This document shows positions 10,681 through 20,402 of a DNA stretch of 64,000 nucleotides, piece after piece. The DNA is from Luteibacter aegosomatis (GTDB taxonomy: Bacteria > Pseudomonadota > Gammaproteobacteria > Xanthomonadales > Rhodanobacteraceae): contig NZ_CP095740.1 in NCBI RefSeq assembly GCF_023078455.1, forward strand, positions 1,166,001 through 1,230,000, written 5' to 3'. Positions within the stretch are counted from its first letter, which is position 1; each line of letters starts with the position of its first letter. A model generated the notes under the pieces. That model searched no databases, was not told where the DNA came from, and saw only the letters and a program-made list of their open reading frames with translations. The translations under genes were made by a program, and so were the position numbers.

Positions 10681-10706
10681 AAAGGCCGCGATCGCTCGCG
10701 GCCTTT
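10681..10706. terminator. Strong bidirectional-looking intrinsic terminator between tsf and pyrH
   Basis: A perfect 11-bp stem (AAAGGCCGCGA / TCGCGGCCTTT) with a 4-nt loop. An A-run on the left gives a U-tract on the minus strand, and a T-run lies on the right. It sits 23 bp past the tsf stop and should end the rpsB-tsf transcript before pyrH. Confidence 0.9.
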
Positions 10707-10728
10707 TTCGTGAACCGGTGGGAGAGGC

Positions 10729-11607
10729 TTACGCCAGGCCCGCCTGCTTCATCACTTCGGCGGCGAAGTCGTCCACCACCTTTTCGATGCCTTCGCCAAC
10801 GGCAAGGCGCTTCACGTCGATGATTTCGGCGCCGCCCTTCTTGAGGGCTTCGGCGACCGTGACGTCACCGTCGAGCACGTACGGCTGACCGACGAGGGTC
10901 GCCTCGGCGAGGATCTTGTTGACCTTGCCGGTGACGATCTTGTCGAGGATGTCGGCCGGCTTGGCCTTTTCCTTGTCGGACATCTTCGAGAGTTCGATTT
11001 CCTTTTCCTTCTCGAGGAAGTCGGCCGGCACGTCTTCGACCTTGATGAACTTGGGGTTCATCGCGGCCACGTGCATGGCGATGCCCTTGGCCAGTTCTTC
11101 CGAACCGCCCTTGAGGGACACCAGCACGCCGATGCGGCCGTTGTGCGAGTAGGCGCCGATCGGGCCGTCGTTCTTGACCTCGGCCATGCGGCGCACGTCG
11201 AACTTCTCGCCGATGGTGAGGGTGAGGGCCTTGGCGCTGTCTTCGACGGTGGAGTCGCCGAGCTTGGCGGCCTTCAGCGCGTCGATGTCGGCGACGTCGG
11301 AGTCGAGGGCGACGTTGGCGACATCCTTGGTGAACTGGATGAAGCCCTCGTTGCGCGAGGAGAAGTCGGTTTCGCTGTTCACTTCGACCATCACGGCCTT
11401 GCCGGCCTTGCTGGCCACGGCGATGAGGCCTTCGGCGGCAACGCGGTCAGCCTTCTTGTCGGCCTTGGCCGCGCCGCTCTTGCGCAGCGCTTCCATTGCC
11501 GCCTCGATATCGCCGTTGTTTTCGACGAGTGCCTTCTTGCACTCCATCATGCCGACGCCGGAACGCTCACGCAGATCCTTGACGAGGCTTGCGGTGATCT
11601 CAGCCAT
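10729..11607 (-). CDS. tsf: Elongation factor Ts
   Basis: Guanine-nucleotide exchange factor for EF-Tu. The 292-aa protein begins with the UBA-like domain ([19 protein letters not shown]), contains the EF-Tu contact motif near residues 78-83 ([12 protein letters not shown]), and has the two core subdomains and the coiled-coil module. Length is close to the E. coli protein (283 aa). Co-transcribed with rpsB, whose stop is 83 bp upstream; a terminator follows directly. Confidence 0.98.
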   Translation of the reverse strand: MAEITASLVKDLRERSGVGMMECKKALVENNGDIEAAMEALRKSGAAKADKKADRVAAEGLIAVASKAGKAVMVEVNSETDFSSRNEGFIQFTKDVANVALDSDVADIDALKAAKLGDSTVEDSAKALTLTIGEKFDVRRMAEVKNDGPIGAYSHNGRIGVLVSLKGGSEELAKGIAMHVAAMNPKFIKVEDVPADFLEKEKEIELSKMSDKEKAKPADILDKIVTGKVNKILAEATLVGQPYVLDGDVTVAEALKKGGAEIIDVKRLAVGEGIEKVVDDFAAEVMKQAGLA

Positions 11608-11690
11608 GGTGATTCCTCAATGATTTCGTTGGGCGCCGCGGCGGGGATGCCGCGGCGCCGGGTCATGCCTTTCGAAAGCGGTGCGGGCGC

Positions 11691-12554
11691 TTACGCGCGG
11701 CCGCGGCCACCCTCGCGACCACCGTCACGGCCGCCTTCGCGGCGCGGGGCGCCCTTCTTGGCGGGCGGGCGACGGTCGCCACGCGGGGCGGCCTCGTCCT
11801 TCGCGACCGGGTTGCCTTCCTCGTCGAGCTCGACGAACTCGTTGGCATCGCCGCGGGCGGCGTGCTGCGGAGCGGCGGCCTTGCCTTCGAGGATCGAATC
11901 GGCGGCGGCGCGGGCGTAGAGCTGGATGGCGCGGATGGCGTCGTCGTTACCCGGGATGGCGTAGTCGACGAGGGCCGGGTCGTAGTTGGTATCGACGACG
12001 GCGACGACCGGGATGCCCAGCTTGCGGGCTTCCTGCACGGCGATGTCTTCATGGCCGATGTCGACAATGAACAGGGCGTCCGGCAGGCGGTTCATGTCCT
12101 TGATGCCGCCGAGCGAGTTCTGCAGCTTCTCGCGTTCGCGACGACGGGCCAGCACTTCGTGCTTGACCAGACGGTCGAACGAACCGTCGGTTTCGGCGGC
12201 TTCGAGTTCCTTCAGGCGGGCGACCGACTGCTTCACGGTACGGAAGTTGGTCAGCATGCCGCCGAGCCAGCGGGCGGTGACGAACGGCTGGCCGGCGCGG
12301 CCGGCTTCCTCGGCCAGGGCCTCGCGGGCGGAGCGCTTGGTGCCGACGAAGAGGATGGTGCCGCCCTTCTGGGCCAGGCCCGAGAGGAAGTTCATCGCGT
12401 CGGTGAAGAGCGGGAGCGTCTTCTCGAGGTTGATGATGTGGATCTTGCCGCGGGCGCCGAAGATGTACGGAGCCATCTTGGGGTTCCAGTAACGGGTCTG
12501 GTGGCCGAAATGGACGCCGGCTTCCAGCATCTCGCGCATGGTGACTTGTGCCAT
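11691..12554 (-). CDS. rpsB: 30S ribosomal protein S2, with a basic Gly/Arg-rich tail
   Basis: Small-subunit protein that bridges the head and body on the back of the 30S. The 287-aa product begins [21 protein letters not shown] and keeps the two S2 signatures up to about residue 235. The last ~45 residues are an extra tail: acidic/neutral linker, then alternating Arg-Glu-Gly/Arg-Asp-Gly clusters ending GRGRA. E. coli S2 is 241 aa, so the tail is an addition. The start at 12554 matches the family N-terminus. Confidence 0.97.
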   Translation of the reverse strand: MAQVTMREMLEAGVHFGHQTRYWNPKMAPYIFGARGKIHIINLEKTLPLFTDAMNFLSGLAQKGGTILFVGTKRSAREALAEEAGRAGQPFVTARWLGGMLTNFRTVKQSVARLKELEAAETDGSFDRLVKHEVLARRREREKLQNSLGGIKDMNRLPDALFIVDIGHEDIAVQEARKLGIPVVAVVDTNYDPALVDYAIPGNDDAIRAIQLYARAAADSILEGKAAAPQHAARGDANEFVELDEEGNPVAKDEAAPRGDRRPPAKKGAPRREGGRDGGREGGRGRA

Positions 12555-12933
12555 GGAATACTCCTGGGCGAACCGCACGAGGCGGTTCTATGGGGGTTGG
12601 GACCTCCACGCATCCCCGGCTTCGACCCGTTCCGATCCGCGGAGCCTTTCGCTCGTCGACGGCGGAAAGGGCACCCCGAAGGCGGTGCCGATGCGTGTGT
12701 GGCGTTAAAAGCGATCGCTTCGGACGGGGCCATGACGGCGCCGTGCGGTTACAATCGCGCTTCGAATCGCCGCCGCGGCCACGTAGGAGTGGCTTCGCCG
12801 GACAGCAAAACTCGCTAATTGTAGCCTTCCGGGGTCCGTCGCCGCAAGTCGCACTGGAATTCGGGCCCGGGTGCCGCCATCTCGCTTGGTGGCCCCAATC
12901 CCCTGAGGGCAAAGGAAAAAAAGAGAGACCACC
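12555..12933. promoter_or_regulatory. Divergent rpsB/map intergenic region with candidate promoters
   Basis: 379 bp without a gene. On the minus strand a -10-like TACAAT lies at 12823-12818 with a weak TTGCGG -35 18 bp upstream (12847-12842), giving rpsB a leader of about 260 nt. Such a leader would suit S2 autoregulation, known for E. coli rpsB, but no structure was verified. On the plus strand TACAAT at 12750-12755 could serve map. The string CGTAGGAGTGGCTTCGCC near 12782 resembles interspersed GTAGGAGC-type repeats of Xanthomonadales. Confidence 0.35.
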
Positions 12934-13701
12934 ATGGCAGTCGTACCGAAGACCCCCGAAGAGATCCAGGCCATGCGCGAGGCCGGCCGCCTGGCCGCCG
13001 AGGTGCTGGCGATGCTGGTGCCGCACGTGAAGCCGGGCGTCACCACCGAGGAGCTCGACCGGCTCGCCCACGACCACATCGTGAACGTGCAGAAGGCGAT
13101 CCCGGCCAACGTGGGCTACCGCGGCTTTCCCAAGACGGTCTGCACCTCGGTCAACCACGTGATCTGCCACGGCATCCCGAGCCCGGGCAAGGTGCTGAAG
13201 GACGGCGACATCGTCAACATCGACGTCACCGTCATCAAGGACGGCTGGCACGGCGACACCAGCCGCATGTATTTCGTGGGCACGCCCAGCGTGCTGGCCA
13301 AGCGCCTGGTGGACACGACCTTCGAGGCCATGATGAAGGGCATCGAGGCGGTGAAGCCCGGCGCCACCCTGGGCGACGTGGGCGCGGCGATCCAGAAGCA
13401 CGCCGAGGCGGCGGGTTTCTCGGTGGTGCGCGAGTACTGCGGCCACGGCATCGGCAAGGTCTACCATGACGAGCCCCAGGTGCTGCATTACGGGCGCCCG
13501 GGTACCGGCCTGGAGCTCAAGCCGGGCATGACCTTCACCATCGAGCCGATGGTCAACGCCGGCAAGCCGCAGACCAAGTCGCTGCCCGACGGCTGGACGG
13601 TGGTCACCAAGGATCACTCGCTCTCGGCCCAGTGGGAGCACACCATCGCGGTCACCGAAGACGGCTTCGAGATCCTCACGCCCTGGCCCGACGCGGCCTG
13701 A
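12934..13701 (+). CDS. map: Type I methionine aminopeptidase
   Basis: Removes the initiator methionine from nascent proteins with small second residues. The 255-aa pita-bread-fold enzyme keeps the metal ligands: Asp in NIDVTVIKDGWHGDTSR (two Asp), His in EYCGHGIGKVYH, Glu in FTIEPMVN and Glu in SAQWEHTIAV. Length fits class Ia. GAGAGA lies about 6 nt before the ATG. It is transcribed divergently from rpsB, the common arrangement in proteobacteria, and is followed after 67 bp by glnD. Confidence 0.97.
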   Translation: MAVVPKTPEEIQAMREAGRLAAEVLAMLVPHVKPGVTTEELDRLAHDHIVNVQKAIPANVGYRGFPKTVCTSVNHVICHGIPSPGKVLKDGDIVNIDVTVIKDGWHGDTSRMYFVGTPSVLAKRLVDTTFEAMMKGIEAVKPGATLGDVGAAIQKHAEAAGFSVVREYCGHGIGKVYHDEPQVLHYGRPGTGLELKPGMTFTIEPMVNAGKPQTKSLPDGWTVVTKDHSLSAQWEHTIAVTEDGFEILTPWPDAA

Positions 13702-13768
13702 CGTCCCACCGGCGAGGGTCGCTCGATCCTCGTCCGCGCCATCTTCCGTCGTTCCCGAGGGCCATGAA

Positions 13769-16426
13769 GTGACGCTCCCGAAGCTTCCGCGCCTGCCTGC
13801 CGTGGTGCCGCGCTCGGGCGTGTCGCCGGAGGCGAGGCGCTCGTTGCGCCAGTTGCTCGGCGATGCCGACCGCGCGCTCGCCACCAGCTTCCGCGACGGC
13901 GAGGACGCCACGGCGCTCGCCGCCCGCCGGGCCGACGTGGTCGACCGCGTGGTGGTGCACGCCTGGATCGCCTGTCTGGGCGATACCACCGCCGCGGCCC
14001 TGTTCGCGGTGGGCGGTTTCGGCCGCGGAATGCTCTTTCCCTATTCCGACGTCGACCTGCTCGCCCTGGTCGGCGAGAACTCCCCCACGCTTTCCCGCGC
14101 GCTGGAGAACTTCTTCGCCTGCCTGTGGGACATCGGCCTGAAGCCCGGCCACGCGGTGCGCACCGTGGCGCAATGCCGCGAACTCGCGGCGCGCGACGCG
14201 AGCGTGTTCACCAGCCTGCTCGACGCCCGCCGCCTCGCCGGCCAGCCGGATCTGGCGCAGGGCCTGCGGGGGATCCTCGACGACCCCTCGCTGTGGCCGC
14301 CGCGCGACTACCTGCGCGTCCGGCTCGCCGAGCGCGATGCGCGCCATGCGCGCTACGACGACACGGCGCAAAACCTCGAACCCAATCTCAAGGATGGGCC
14401 GGGTGGCCTGCGCACGCTCGATGCCATCCGCTGGCTCGGCCGCCGGCTGGCCAACGCACCCGACTTCGACGCCATGGTGGCCGAAGGGTTGCTGGAACCC
14501 GGCGAAGCGGCGCGCCTCGAACGCGCCGAAAGCACGCTGCGCCGTTACCGCTTCGCGCTGCATTTGGAGGCGGGGCGCGCGGAAGAGCGGTTGCTGTTCG
14601 ATTATCAGCGGGCATTGGCGGAGCGCCTGGGCTTCGAGGACGAACACGCCAAGAATCTCGGCGTGGAGCAATTCATGCAGGGCTACTACCGCGCGGCCAC
14701 GCAGATCGAGCGTTCCGGCACGCAACTGGTCGAGCGCTTCGAGGAGATGCTCCATCCCGAGGACGATCCCAAGCCGGTCGGCGTCGACTACGTCCGCCAC
14801 GGTTCGCGCATCGCGCCACGCAATCCGAAGCTCTTCGCGCACCGCCCGGCGGCGCTCGTGGAAATCTTCACCGCCCGCCTCGACGAACCCGGCATCACCG
14901 GCTTCACCGCCGAAACCATGCGGCGCATCCAGCACGCGGTGTCGTTGCACGGTGAATCGCTCGCCGGCGATCCGCACGTGCTGGCGGCGTTCCTCGCCCT
15001 CTTGCGCCGTGGAGCGCCTGCCGTGGATGCGCTGTGGCGGATGAATCGCCACGGCCTGCTGGCGGCGATCCTGCCCGCCTTCGGCAAGGTGGTGGGGCGC
15101 ATGCAATACGACCTGTTCCATGTCTACACCGTGGACGAACACACGTTGCGCGTGCTGCGCAACGTGGCGCGTTTCGCCGACCCGGAAGCGCGGCGGGAAT
15201 TCCCCATCGCCTGCGAGATCTGGCCGCACGTCGAAAAACCCGAACTGATGCTGCTGGCGGCGTTGTTCCATGACATCGCCAAGGGCCGCGGAGGCGACCA
15301 TTCCGTGCTGGGCGAGGAGGATGCGCGCGATTTCTGCACGCGCGTGGGCCTGCCCGGGGACGACGTCGAGCTGGTCGCGTGGCTCGTCCGCCAACATCTG
15401 CTGATGAGCACCACGGCGCAGCGCCAGGACATCACCGATCCCGACGTGGTGCACCGTTTCGCCCGCGCCATCGGCGACTGGGAGCACCTGGATCACCTCT
15501 ACCTGCTCACCATCGCGGACATCATCGGCACCAGCCCCAAGCTGTGGAATGCCTGGAAGGACCGCCTGCTCGCCGATCTCTACACCGCCACGCGCTTCGC
15601 GCTGCGCAGCGACCTCGCGCCGCCCGCGCACGCCGGCGCGCGAGTGCGCGAGTGCCGCGAGCGCGCGCTGTCGATGCTCCTGGGCGAGCATGTCGGCATC
15701 GACGACGTGGCGAGGGTCTGGGCCGAGTTTCCCGATTCCAGTTTCCTGCGCCATCGTCCCGAGCAGATCGCCTGGCAGACGGCGGCGATCCTGCGTGCCG
15801 GCGGCGTCACGCCGCTGGTCGAGGTGCATCCTTTCTCGGTGCGCGGCAGTACCGAGCTTTTCATCTACACGCCCGACCGCGACGGCCTGTTCGCCACCGT
15901 CACCGCGATGCTCGACCGCCTGCGGTTCTCCGTCGTGGAAGCGCGCGTGCTCGTGTCCACCACCGGCATGGCGCTGGATACCTTCCTGCTGCTCGAATCC
16001 GATTCGCAGGCGCCGGCCACGCTGCAGCGCGCCGATGAACTGCGCGTGCGCATGCGCCGCGCGCTGGAGCAACCGGCGGGGCAGGGGCTGGTCAAGCGCA
16101 GCATGTCGCGCCACCTGCGCCACTTCCAGATGACGCCGCGCATCGAGTTCGCCGATGCGGGGGAGCGCACGCAGTTGGCGCTGGTGTGCACCGATCGCCC
16201 CGGGTTGCTCGCCGCGGTGGCGCAGGCGCTGGCCGAAGCCGAGGTGCGCGTGCATGATGCGCGCATCGCCACGTTCGGCGAACGCGTCGAAGATTTCTTC
16301 CAACTCACCGATCGCAGCGATGCGCCGTTGTCCCCCGACCGCCGGGAGATACTTCGCGCGTGCCTGCTGCGACACATCGGTCCCGAACCCTCCAGGAATG
16401 CCGTACATGCAGATGCAAACGCTTGA
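13769..16426 (+). CDS. glnD: Bifunctional uridylyltransferase/uridylyl-removing enzyme GlnD
   Basis: Nitrogen sensor that uridylylates PII proteins when glutamine is low and removes UMP when it is high. The 885-aa protein has an N-terminal nucleotidyltransferase domain ([19 protein letters not shown], two catalytic Asp), a central HD hydrolase domain ([14 protein letters not shown] near residue 500) and two C-terminal ACT domains that bind glutamine. The start is a GTG at 13769; no in-frame ATG lies nearby and homologues begin close to it. The 3' end overlaps dapD by 20 bp. Confidence 0.96.
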   Translation: MTLPKLPRLPAVVPRSGVSPEARRSLRQLLGDADRALATSFRDGEDATALAARRADVVDRVVVHAWIACLGDTTAAALFAVGGFGRGMLFPYSDVDLLALVGENSPTLSRALENFFACLWDIGLKPGHAVRTVAQCRELAARDASVFTSLLDARRLAGQPDLAQGLRGILDDPSLWPPRDYLRVRLAERDARHARYDDTAQNLEPNLKDGPGGLRTLDAIRWLGRRLANAPDFDAMVAEGLLEPGEAARLERAESTLRRYRFALHLEAGRAEERLLFDYQRALAERLGFEDEHAKNLGVEQFMQGYYRAATQIERSGTQLVERFEEMLHPEDDPKPVGVDYVRHGSRIAPRNPKLFAHRPAALVEIFTARLDEPGITGFTAETMRRIQHAVSLHGESLAGDPHVLAAFLALLRRGAPAVDALWRMNRHGLLAAILPAFGKVVGRMQYDLFHVYTVDEHTLRVLRNVARFADPEARREFPIACEIWPHVEKPELMLLAALFHDIAKGRGGDHSVLGEEDARDFCTRVGLPGDDVELVAWLVRQHLLMSTTAQRQDITDPDVVHRFARAIGDWEHLDHLYLLTIADIIGTSPKLWNAWKDRLLADLYTATRFALRSDLAPPAHAGARVRECRERALSMLLGEHVGIDDVARVWAEFPDSSFLRHRPEQIAWQTAAILRAGGVTPLVEVHPFSVRGSTELFIYTPDRDGLFATVTAMLDRLRFSVVEARVLVSTTGMALDTFLLLESDSQAPATLQRADELRVRMRRALEQPAGQGLVKRSMSRHLRHFQMTPRIEFADAGERTQLALVCTDRPGLLAAVAQALAEAEVRVHDARIATFGERVEDFFQLTDRSDAPLSPDRREILRACLLRHIGPEPSRNAVHADANA

Positions 16427-17240
16427 GTCCGCCATCGAAGACGCCTTCGAACGCCGCGCCGACCTCACCCAGAACGAGATCGAGGGTGGTTTGCGCGAGG
16501 CCGTCGACCAGGTGCTCAACCTGCTCGAATCCGGCGAGCGCCGCGTGGCCGAACCCGACGGCAAGGGCGGCTGGGCGGTGAATGCCTGGCTGAAGAAGGC
16601 CGTGCTGCTGTATTTCCGCATGAACGGCAACCGCGTGATGGACGGCGGCCCCTCCAGTGCCTTCGACAAGGTGCCGCTGCGCTTCACCGACGGCGACGAG
16701 ATCGAATACGCCAGCCTCGGCGCCCGCGTGGTGCCGGGCGCGCTGGTGCGCCGTGGCGCGCATATCGCGAAGGACGCCGTGCTGATGCCCAGCTACACCA
16801 ACATCGGCGCCTACGTGGGCGCGGGCACGATGGTCGATACCTGGGCCACCGTGGGTTCCTGCGCGCAGATCGGCGCCAACGTGCATCTTTCCGGCGGCGT
16901 GGGCATCGGCGGCGTGCTCGAACCGCTGCAGGCCAACCCCACCATCATCGAAGACAACTGCTTCATCGGGGCGCGTTCGGAAGTGGTGGAGGGCGTGGTG
17001 GTGGAAAAGGGCTCGGTGATCGGCATGGGCGTGTTCCTGGGCCAGTCCACGCGCATCTACAACCGCGCCACGGGCGAGATCAGCTACGGCCGCGTGCCGG
17101 CGGGCAGCGTGGTGGTGGCCGGCAGCCTGCCGGCGAAGGACGGCACGCACGGCCTGTACGCCGCGATCATCGTCAAGCAGGTGGACGAGAAGACCCGTTC
17201 CAAGACCGGCATCAACGAACTCCTGCGCAGCGGCGACTGA
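16407..17240 (+). CDS. dapD: Tetrahydrodipicolinate N-succinyltransferase
   Basis: Succinyl-CoA-dependent step of the succinylase branch of lysine/diaminopimelate synthesis. The 277-aa trimeric beta-helix enzyme closely follows E. coli DapD, with [13 protein letters not shown], the hexapeptide core [20 protein letters not shown] and [13 protein letters not shown]. The start at 16407 has AGGAA 8 nt upstream and lies inside the end of glnD; an ATG at 16398 in the same frame is an alternative but leaves no room for that site. It works with DapE, two genes downstream. Confidence 0.97.
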   Translation: MQMQTLESAIEDAFERRADLTQNEIEGGLREAVDQVLNLLESGERRVAEPDGKGGWAVNAWLKKAVLLYFRMNGNRVMDGGPSSAFDKVPLRFTDGDEIEYASLGARVVPGALVRRGAHIAKDAVLMPSYTNIGAYVGAGTMVDTWATVGSCAQIGANVHLSGGVGIGGVLEPLQANPTIIEDNCFIGARSEVVEGVVVEKGSVIGMGVFLGQSTRIYNRATGEISYGRVPAGSVVVAGSLPAKDGTHGLYAAIIVKQVDEKTRSKTGINELLRSGD

Positions 17241-17242
17241 CC

Positions 17243-17596
17243 ATGGCGATCACCGTCTACGGCCTGCCCACCTGCGATACCTGCAAGAAAGCCCGCAACT
17301 GGCTCGACCGCTTCGGTGTCGAATACACCTTCGTCGATTACCGCGCCGACCCGGTGCCCGCCGCCACGCTGAAGGCGTGGGCGGAGACGCTCGGCGGCTG
17401 GGAAAAGCTCATCAACAAGGCCTCCACCACGTGGCGCACGCTGTTGCCGCAGCGCAAGGACCCGCGCACGGATCCGGAGTGGACCTTGCTGCTCAAGGAG
17501 TACCCTGCGCTGGTCAAACGGCCGGTGGTGGTCGAGGGCGACGACGTGTCGGTGGGTTTTTCCGACAACGCGTTCAAGAAGCGGTTCGGGAAGTAA
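17243..17596 (+). CDS. ArsC-family reductase, YffB/Spx-like
   Basis: A 117-aa thioredoxin-fold protein of the ArsC/Spx family. It begins MAITVYGLPTCDTCKKA with a CxxC at residues 10 and 13, and has the conserved KRPVVV strand with cis-Pro. The YffB subfamily is a presumed glutathione-dependent thiol reductase rather than a true arsenate reductase. It sits between dapD and dapE as yffB sits before dapE in E. coli, 2 bp after dapD, so it is in the same operon. Its real substrate is unknown. Confidence 0.9.
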   Translation: MAITVYGLPTCDTCKKARNWLDRFGVEYTFVDYRADPVPAATLKAWAETLGGWEKLINKASTTWRTLLPQRKDPRTDPEWTLLLKEYPALVKRPVVVEGDDVSVGFSDNAFKKRFGK

Positions 17597-17606
17597 GCGA
17601 CGATAA

Positions 17607-17658
17607 CCCTCGCCCCGAAGCCCATCGCACCGGCGCAGGCCGGTGCCTACGGCGAGGG
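17607..17658. repeat. Nested intergenic palindrome before dapE
   Basis: An outer 8-bp arm pair (CCCTCGCC at 17607-17614, GGCGAGGG at 17651-17658) encloses a perfect inner hairpin GCACCGGC/GCCGGTGC (17627-17646) with a GCAG loop. It resembles a REP-type element. It lies in the only sizeable gap of the operon and could stabilise or attenuate mRNA ahead of dapE. Confidence 0.75.
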
Positions 17659-17684
17659 GCTCGTTCGACGCCCTGAAGGTAGCC

Positions 17685-18815
17685 ATGTCACCCGTCCTCC
17701 AACTCACCCACGATCTCATCCGACGCCGCTCCGTCACCCCGGAAGACGCCGGCTGCCTTCCCCTTATCGCCACGCGCCTGGAAACACTCGGCTTCCACAT
17801 CGAGCACCTGCGCTTCGGCGACGTGGACAACCTCTGGGCCACGCATGGCAACGACGGGCCGGTGCTGGCCTTCCTCGGCCACACCGATGTCGTGCCGAGC
17901 GGTCCGGAAGATCGCTGGGCGTCGCCGCCCTTCGAGCCGACGGAGCGCGATGGGCTGCTCTATGGTCGTGGTGCCGCCGACATGAAGGGTTCGGTCGCGG
18001 CCATGGTGGTGGCGCTGGAACGGTTCGTTTCCGCGTATCCCGACCATCCGGGAACCGTGGGCCTGCTGCTGACCAGCGACGAGGAAGGCGTGGCGCTGCA
18101 TGGCGTGCGCGAGGTGGTCGAACACTTCGCGCGCACCGGCCAGCGCATCGATTACTGCGTGGTGGGCGAGCCCTCGGCCAAGGCGAGACTCGGCGACCTC
18201 ATTCGCGTGGGGCGTCGCGGTTCGCTGTCGGGCACGCTCACCGTGCGGGGCATACAGGGGCACGTGGCGTATCCCGAGAAGGCGAAGAATCCCATCCACG
18301 GCTTCGCGCCGGCCCTGGCCGCGTTGGCCGCCGAGCGGTGGGACGAAGGCAACGCCGATTTCCCGCCGACCTCGTTCCAGGTGTCCAACATCCACGCGGG
18401 TACGGGAGCGAACAACGTCATTCCCGGCGAACTGGTGGCGCTGGTCAATTTCCGGTTTTCCACGGCGAGCACGGCCGACGGGTTGCGCGAGCGCGCCGAA
18501 GCCATCCTGCATGCGCATGGCGTGGAGTTTTCCGTCGATTGGCATCTCTCCGGGCACCCGTTTCTCGCGACGCCGGGCGGACGCCTGCGCGAGGCCGTGG
18601 TCGGGGTGTGCCGCGACCTGTGCGGCATCGATCCGGAGCAGAGCACCGGAGGCGGCACCAGCGACGGGCGATTCATCGCGCCGATGGGCGCCGAGGTAAT
18701 CGAGTTGGGGCCGGTGAACGCGACGATCCACAAGGTGGACGAATGCGTATCGATCGCCGACCTGGAAGCGTTGCCTTCGCTATACGAAGCGATCTGTCGG
18801 CGCATCCTGGCCTGA
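17685..18815 (+). CDS. dapE: Succinyl-diaminopimelate desuccinylase
   Basis: Zinc-dependent M20-family hydrolase that releases LL-diaminopimelate for lysine and peptidoglycan. The 376-aa protein shows the metal motifs [11 protein letters not shown] (His, Asp) and LLTSDEEG (Glu-Glu), the dimerisation lid domain ([14 protein letters not shown]), and the C-terminal [11 protein letters not shown]. The start at 17685 ([19 protein letters not shown]) matches homologues; the open frame upstream to 17643 runs through the palindrome and is not used. Confidence 0.96.
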   Translation: MSPVLQLTHDLIRRRSVTPEDAGCLPLIATRLETLGFHIEHLRFGDVDNLWATHGNDGPVLAFLGHTDVVPSGPEDRWASPPFEPTERDGLLYGRGAADMKGSVAAMVVALERFVSAYPDHPGTVGLLLTSDEEGVALHGVREVVEHFARTGQRIDYCVVGEPSAKARLGDLIRVGRRGSLSGTLTVRGIQGHVAYPEKAKNPIHGFAPALAALAAERWDEGNADFPPTSFQVSNIHAGTGANNVIPGELVALVNFRFSTASTADGLRERAEAILHAHGVEFSVDWHLSGHPFLATPGGRLREAVVGVCRDLCGIDPEQSTGGGTSDGRFIAPMGAEVIELGPVNATIHKVDECVSIADLEALPSLYEAICRRILA

Positions 18816-18917
18816 CGCCGAGCGTATTTCCGACGGGAGGCCAAGCGGCGCCCGCATGGTGGAGCCCGGGCGGGGGTGTGAATCTTTCGCACCTTTCCCT
18901 ACCTGAAAAAATTCCCC

Positions 18918-20399
18918 ATGCGCAGATACCTCGCCTCACTGGCGGTGCTTGGATTCACGCAGGCCGGCGTGGCCGCGGCCACGTCGATCGACGAAGAGAG
19001 CATTCCCTCCGTTACGATCCTCCGCGCCGACGACAGTGACGAGCCTGCCGCGTTTTCCCGCTTGCTGGACGGATTGCTCGTCGACGGAAGACGGGCCGTG
19101 GTGGCAGGCGATGCGAAATTACTCCAGCGCTTGCGGCCGTCGTATGCCTACGTTTGGCCGTCCACCGACACCATCGTGCTCGATCCGGCGTCGGGGCTGG
19201 GCATTTTCGGATTCAACGCGACGGATGACGCGTCGCGCGCGAAAGTGATCTCGCTATGGCCTTGGGAACCCGACACGTTCTCCGCGGACGTGTTCGGCAG
19301 GACACGTCGCGAGGCGCCGCACGCCCTGACGCGTCAGGTCAATTTCGACGTGCTGGCCACGTCGCCGTCCAGCGTCTGCCAGGGCTTCGCCCGCGAAATG
19401 GCTCGCGGCATGTTCGGCGACGCGACACCTACGACCGAACAGCGGACGGCGTTTCGCAAGGAGGTTCGTCGCTGGTGCCAGTATGGCCATCTGTCCGTGC
19501 ATCTGGCCGAATCGGCCGAGTTCGAGATCGACTCGTTCGCGCCATCGGAGCATGCCCGCCTCACCCTGGCATCGGAATGGGCGTTGATTCGTTCGGAAGA
19601 CATCGTAAGCGGCACCCGTTATTTCTTCTGGAACAAGACACTGGGCGATGGCGCAGGCACCGGCTTCACGCTTGGCCGCGACAATGAAGGGCATACCGAC
19701 GGTGCGGGTGGCATCGACGGGATCATGGATGTCGCGATCCACTCCGGCTGGGGCAGCGTGATGCCCGGCGACGACACCTATACCTGGCCGGTGAACTCCA
19801 CCTTTCCGCTCGTCGGCAACGTTCGGGCCTTTCGATGCGACGGGCCGGATTCGAGCCTGCCATCCGACTGTCCCGTGGCGCCCATGGTGCGCAAGCTCTA
19901 TCCGACCGACTCGGTGGACGGTTCGGTCAATCGCGCGAGCGGCGAGTCGTTTTCGTTCGGGGGCGAAGGTGCGGTGGGTGGTGGCAGGTCGCAGAGCAGC
20001 GGCAGCGTATCCGCGAGCTTCGCCCTCGCCGTCGTCAAGACCACGGCGATGGTTTCCCACTCCGACATGACGCTGACGAACGTCCGCAGCAACGCCGACA
20101 GGGTGTACTCGCGCAGCACGTGGTGGCGTCCTGACGTACCCGCGATGATCGAGTGGATCGCCGCCCGGCATCATGCCGGAAGCCTGGCCAAGGCCACGCC
20201 ACTCGCCGCGACGGTCAATCCCCGGTACGAAATCCTGTGGGAGCTGCCGGCCGAAGGCAACGCCGGCCGGGTGCTGCCTTACCACGTGTTCTACGAGATG
20301 GGCATCAACACCTGCACCTGGGGATGCGTTTGCCGCTTGCAGGGCAAGCCGCGGGTCGGCTGGGTCGACCATGTTCTCGTCCGCATTCCCGCGGACTGA
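18918..20399 (+). CDS. Secreted leukocidin/hemolysin-like beta-pore-forming protein (putative)
   Basis: A 493-aa secreted protein with a clear Sec signal peptide (MRRYLASLAVLGFTQAGVAA, cleavage near residue 21). I do not recognise the N-terminal half firmly. The C-terminal half recalls the leukocidin family: SFSFGGEGAVGGGRSQSSGS followed by alternating small/aliphatic residues (SVSASFALAVV) looks like a prestem, then a conserved-looking block around SRSTWWRPDVP and a beta-rich end. Four Cys lie near residues 310-320 and 470-480. Follows dapE after a 102-bp gap without a clear promoter and ends 3 bp from the convergent gene. Function is inferred by pattern only. Confidence 0.45.
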   Translation: MRRYLASLAVLGFTQAGVAAATSIDEESIPSVTILRADDSDEPAAFSRLLDGLLVDGRRAVVAGDAKLLQRLRPSYAYVWPSTDTIVLDPASGLGIFGFNATDDASRAKVISLWPWEPDTFSADVFGRTRREAPHALTRQVNFDVLATSPSSVCQGFAREMARGMFGDATPTTEQRTAFRKEVRRWCQYGHLSVHLAESAEFEIDSFAPSEHARLTLASEWALIRSEDIVSGTRYFFWNKTLGDGAGTGFTLGRDNEGHTDGAGGIDGIMDVAIHSGWGSVMPGDDTYTWPVNSTFPLVGNVRAFRCDGPDSSLPSDCPVAPMVRKLYPTDSVDGSVNRASGESFSFGGEGAVGGGRSQSSGSVSASFALAVVKTTAMVSHSDMTLTNVRSNADRVYSRSTWWRPDVPAMIEWIAARHHAGSLAKATPLAATVNPRYEILWELPAEGNAGRVLPYHVFYEMGINTCTWGCVCRLQGKPRVGWVDHVLVRIPAD

Positions 20400-20402
20400 C
20401 GC

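Noticed and set aside
13676..16687. A 1003-codon open frame on the minus strand
   Set aside because: Antisense to glnD and dapD, whose families are certain; composition is the Arg/Ala/Gly-rich shadow type.
17243..17596. True arsenate reductase
   Set aside because: The family is ArsC-like, but the dapE neighbourhood and CxxC motif point to the YffB branch and no ars genes are nearby.
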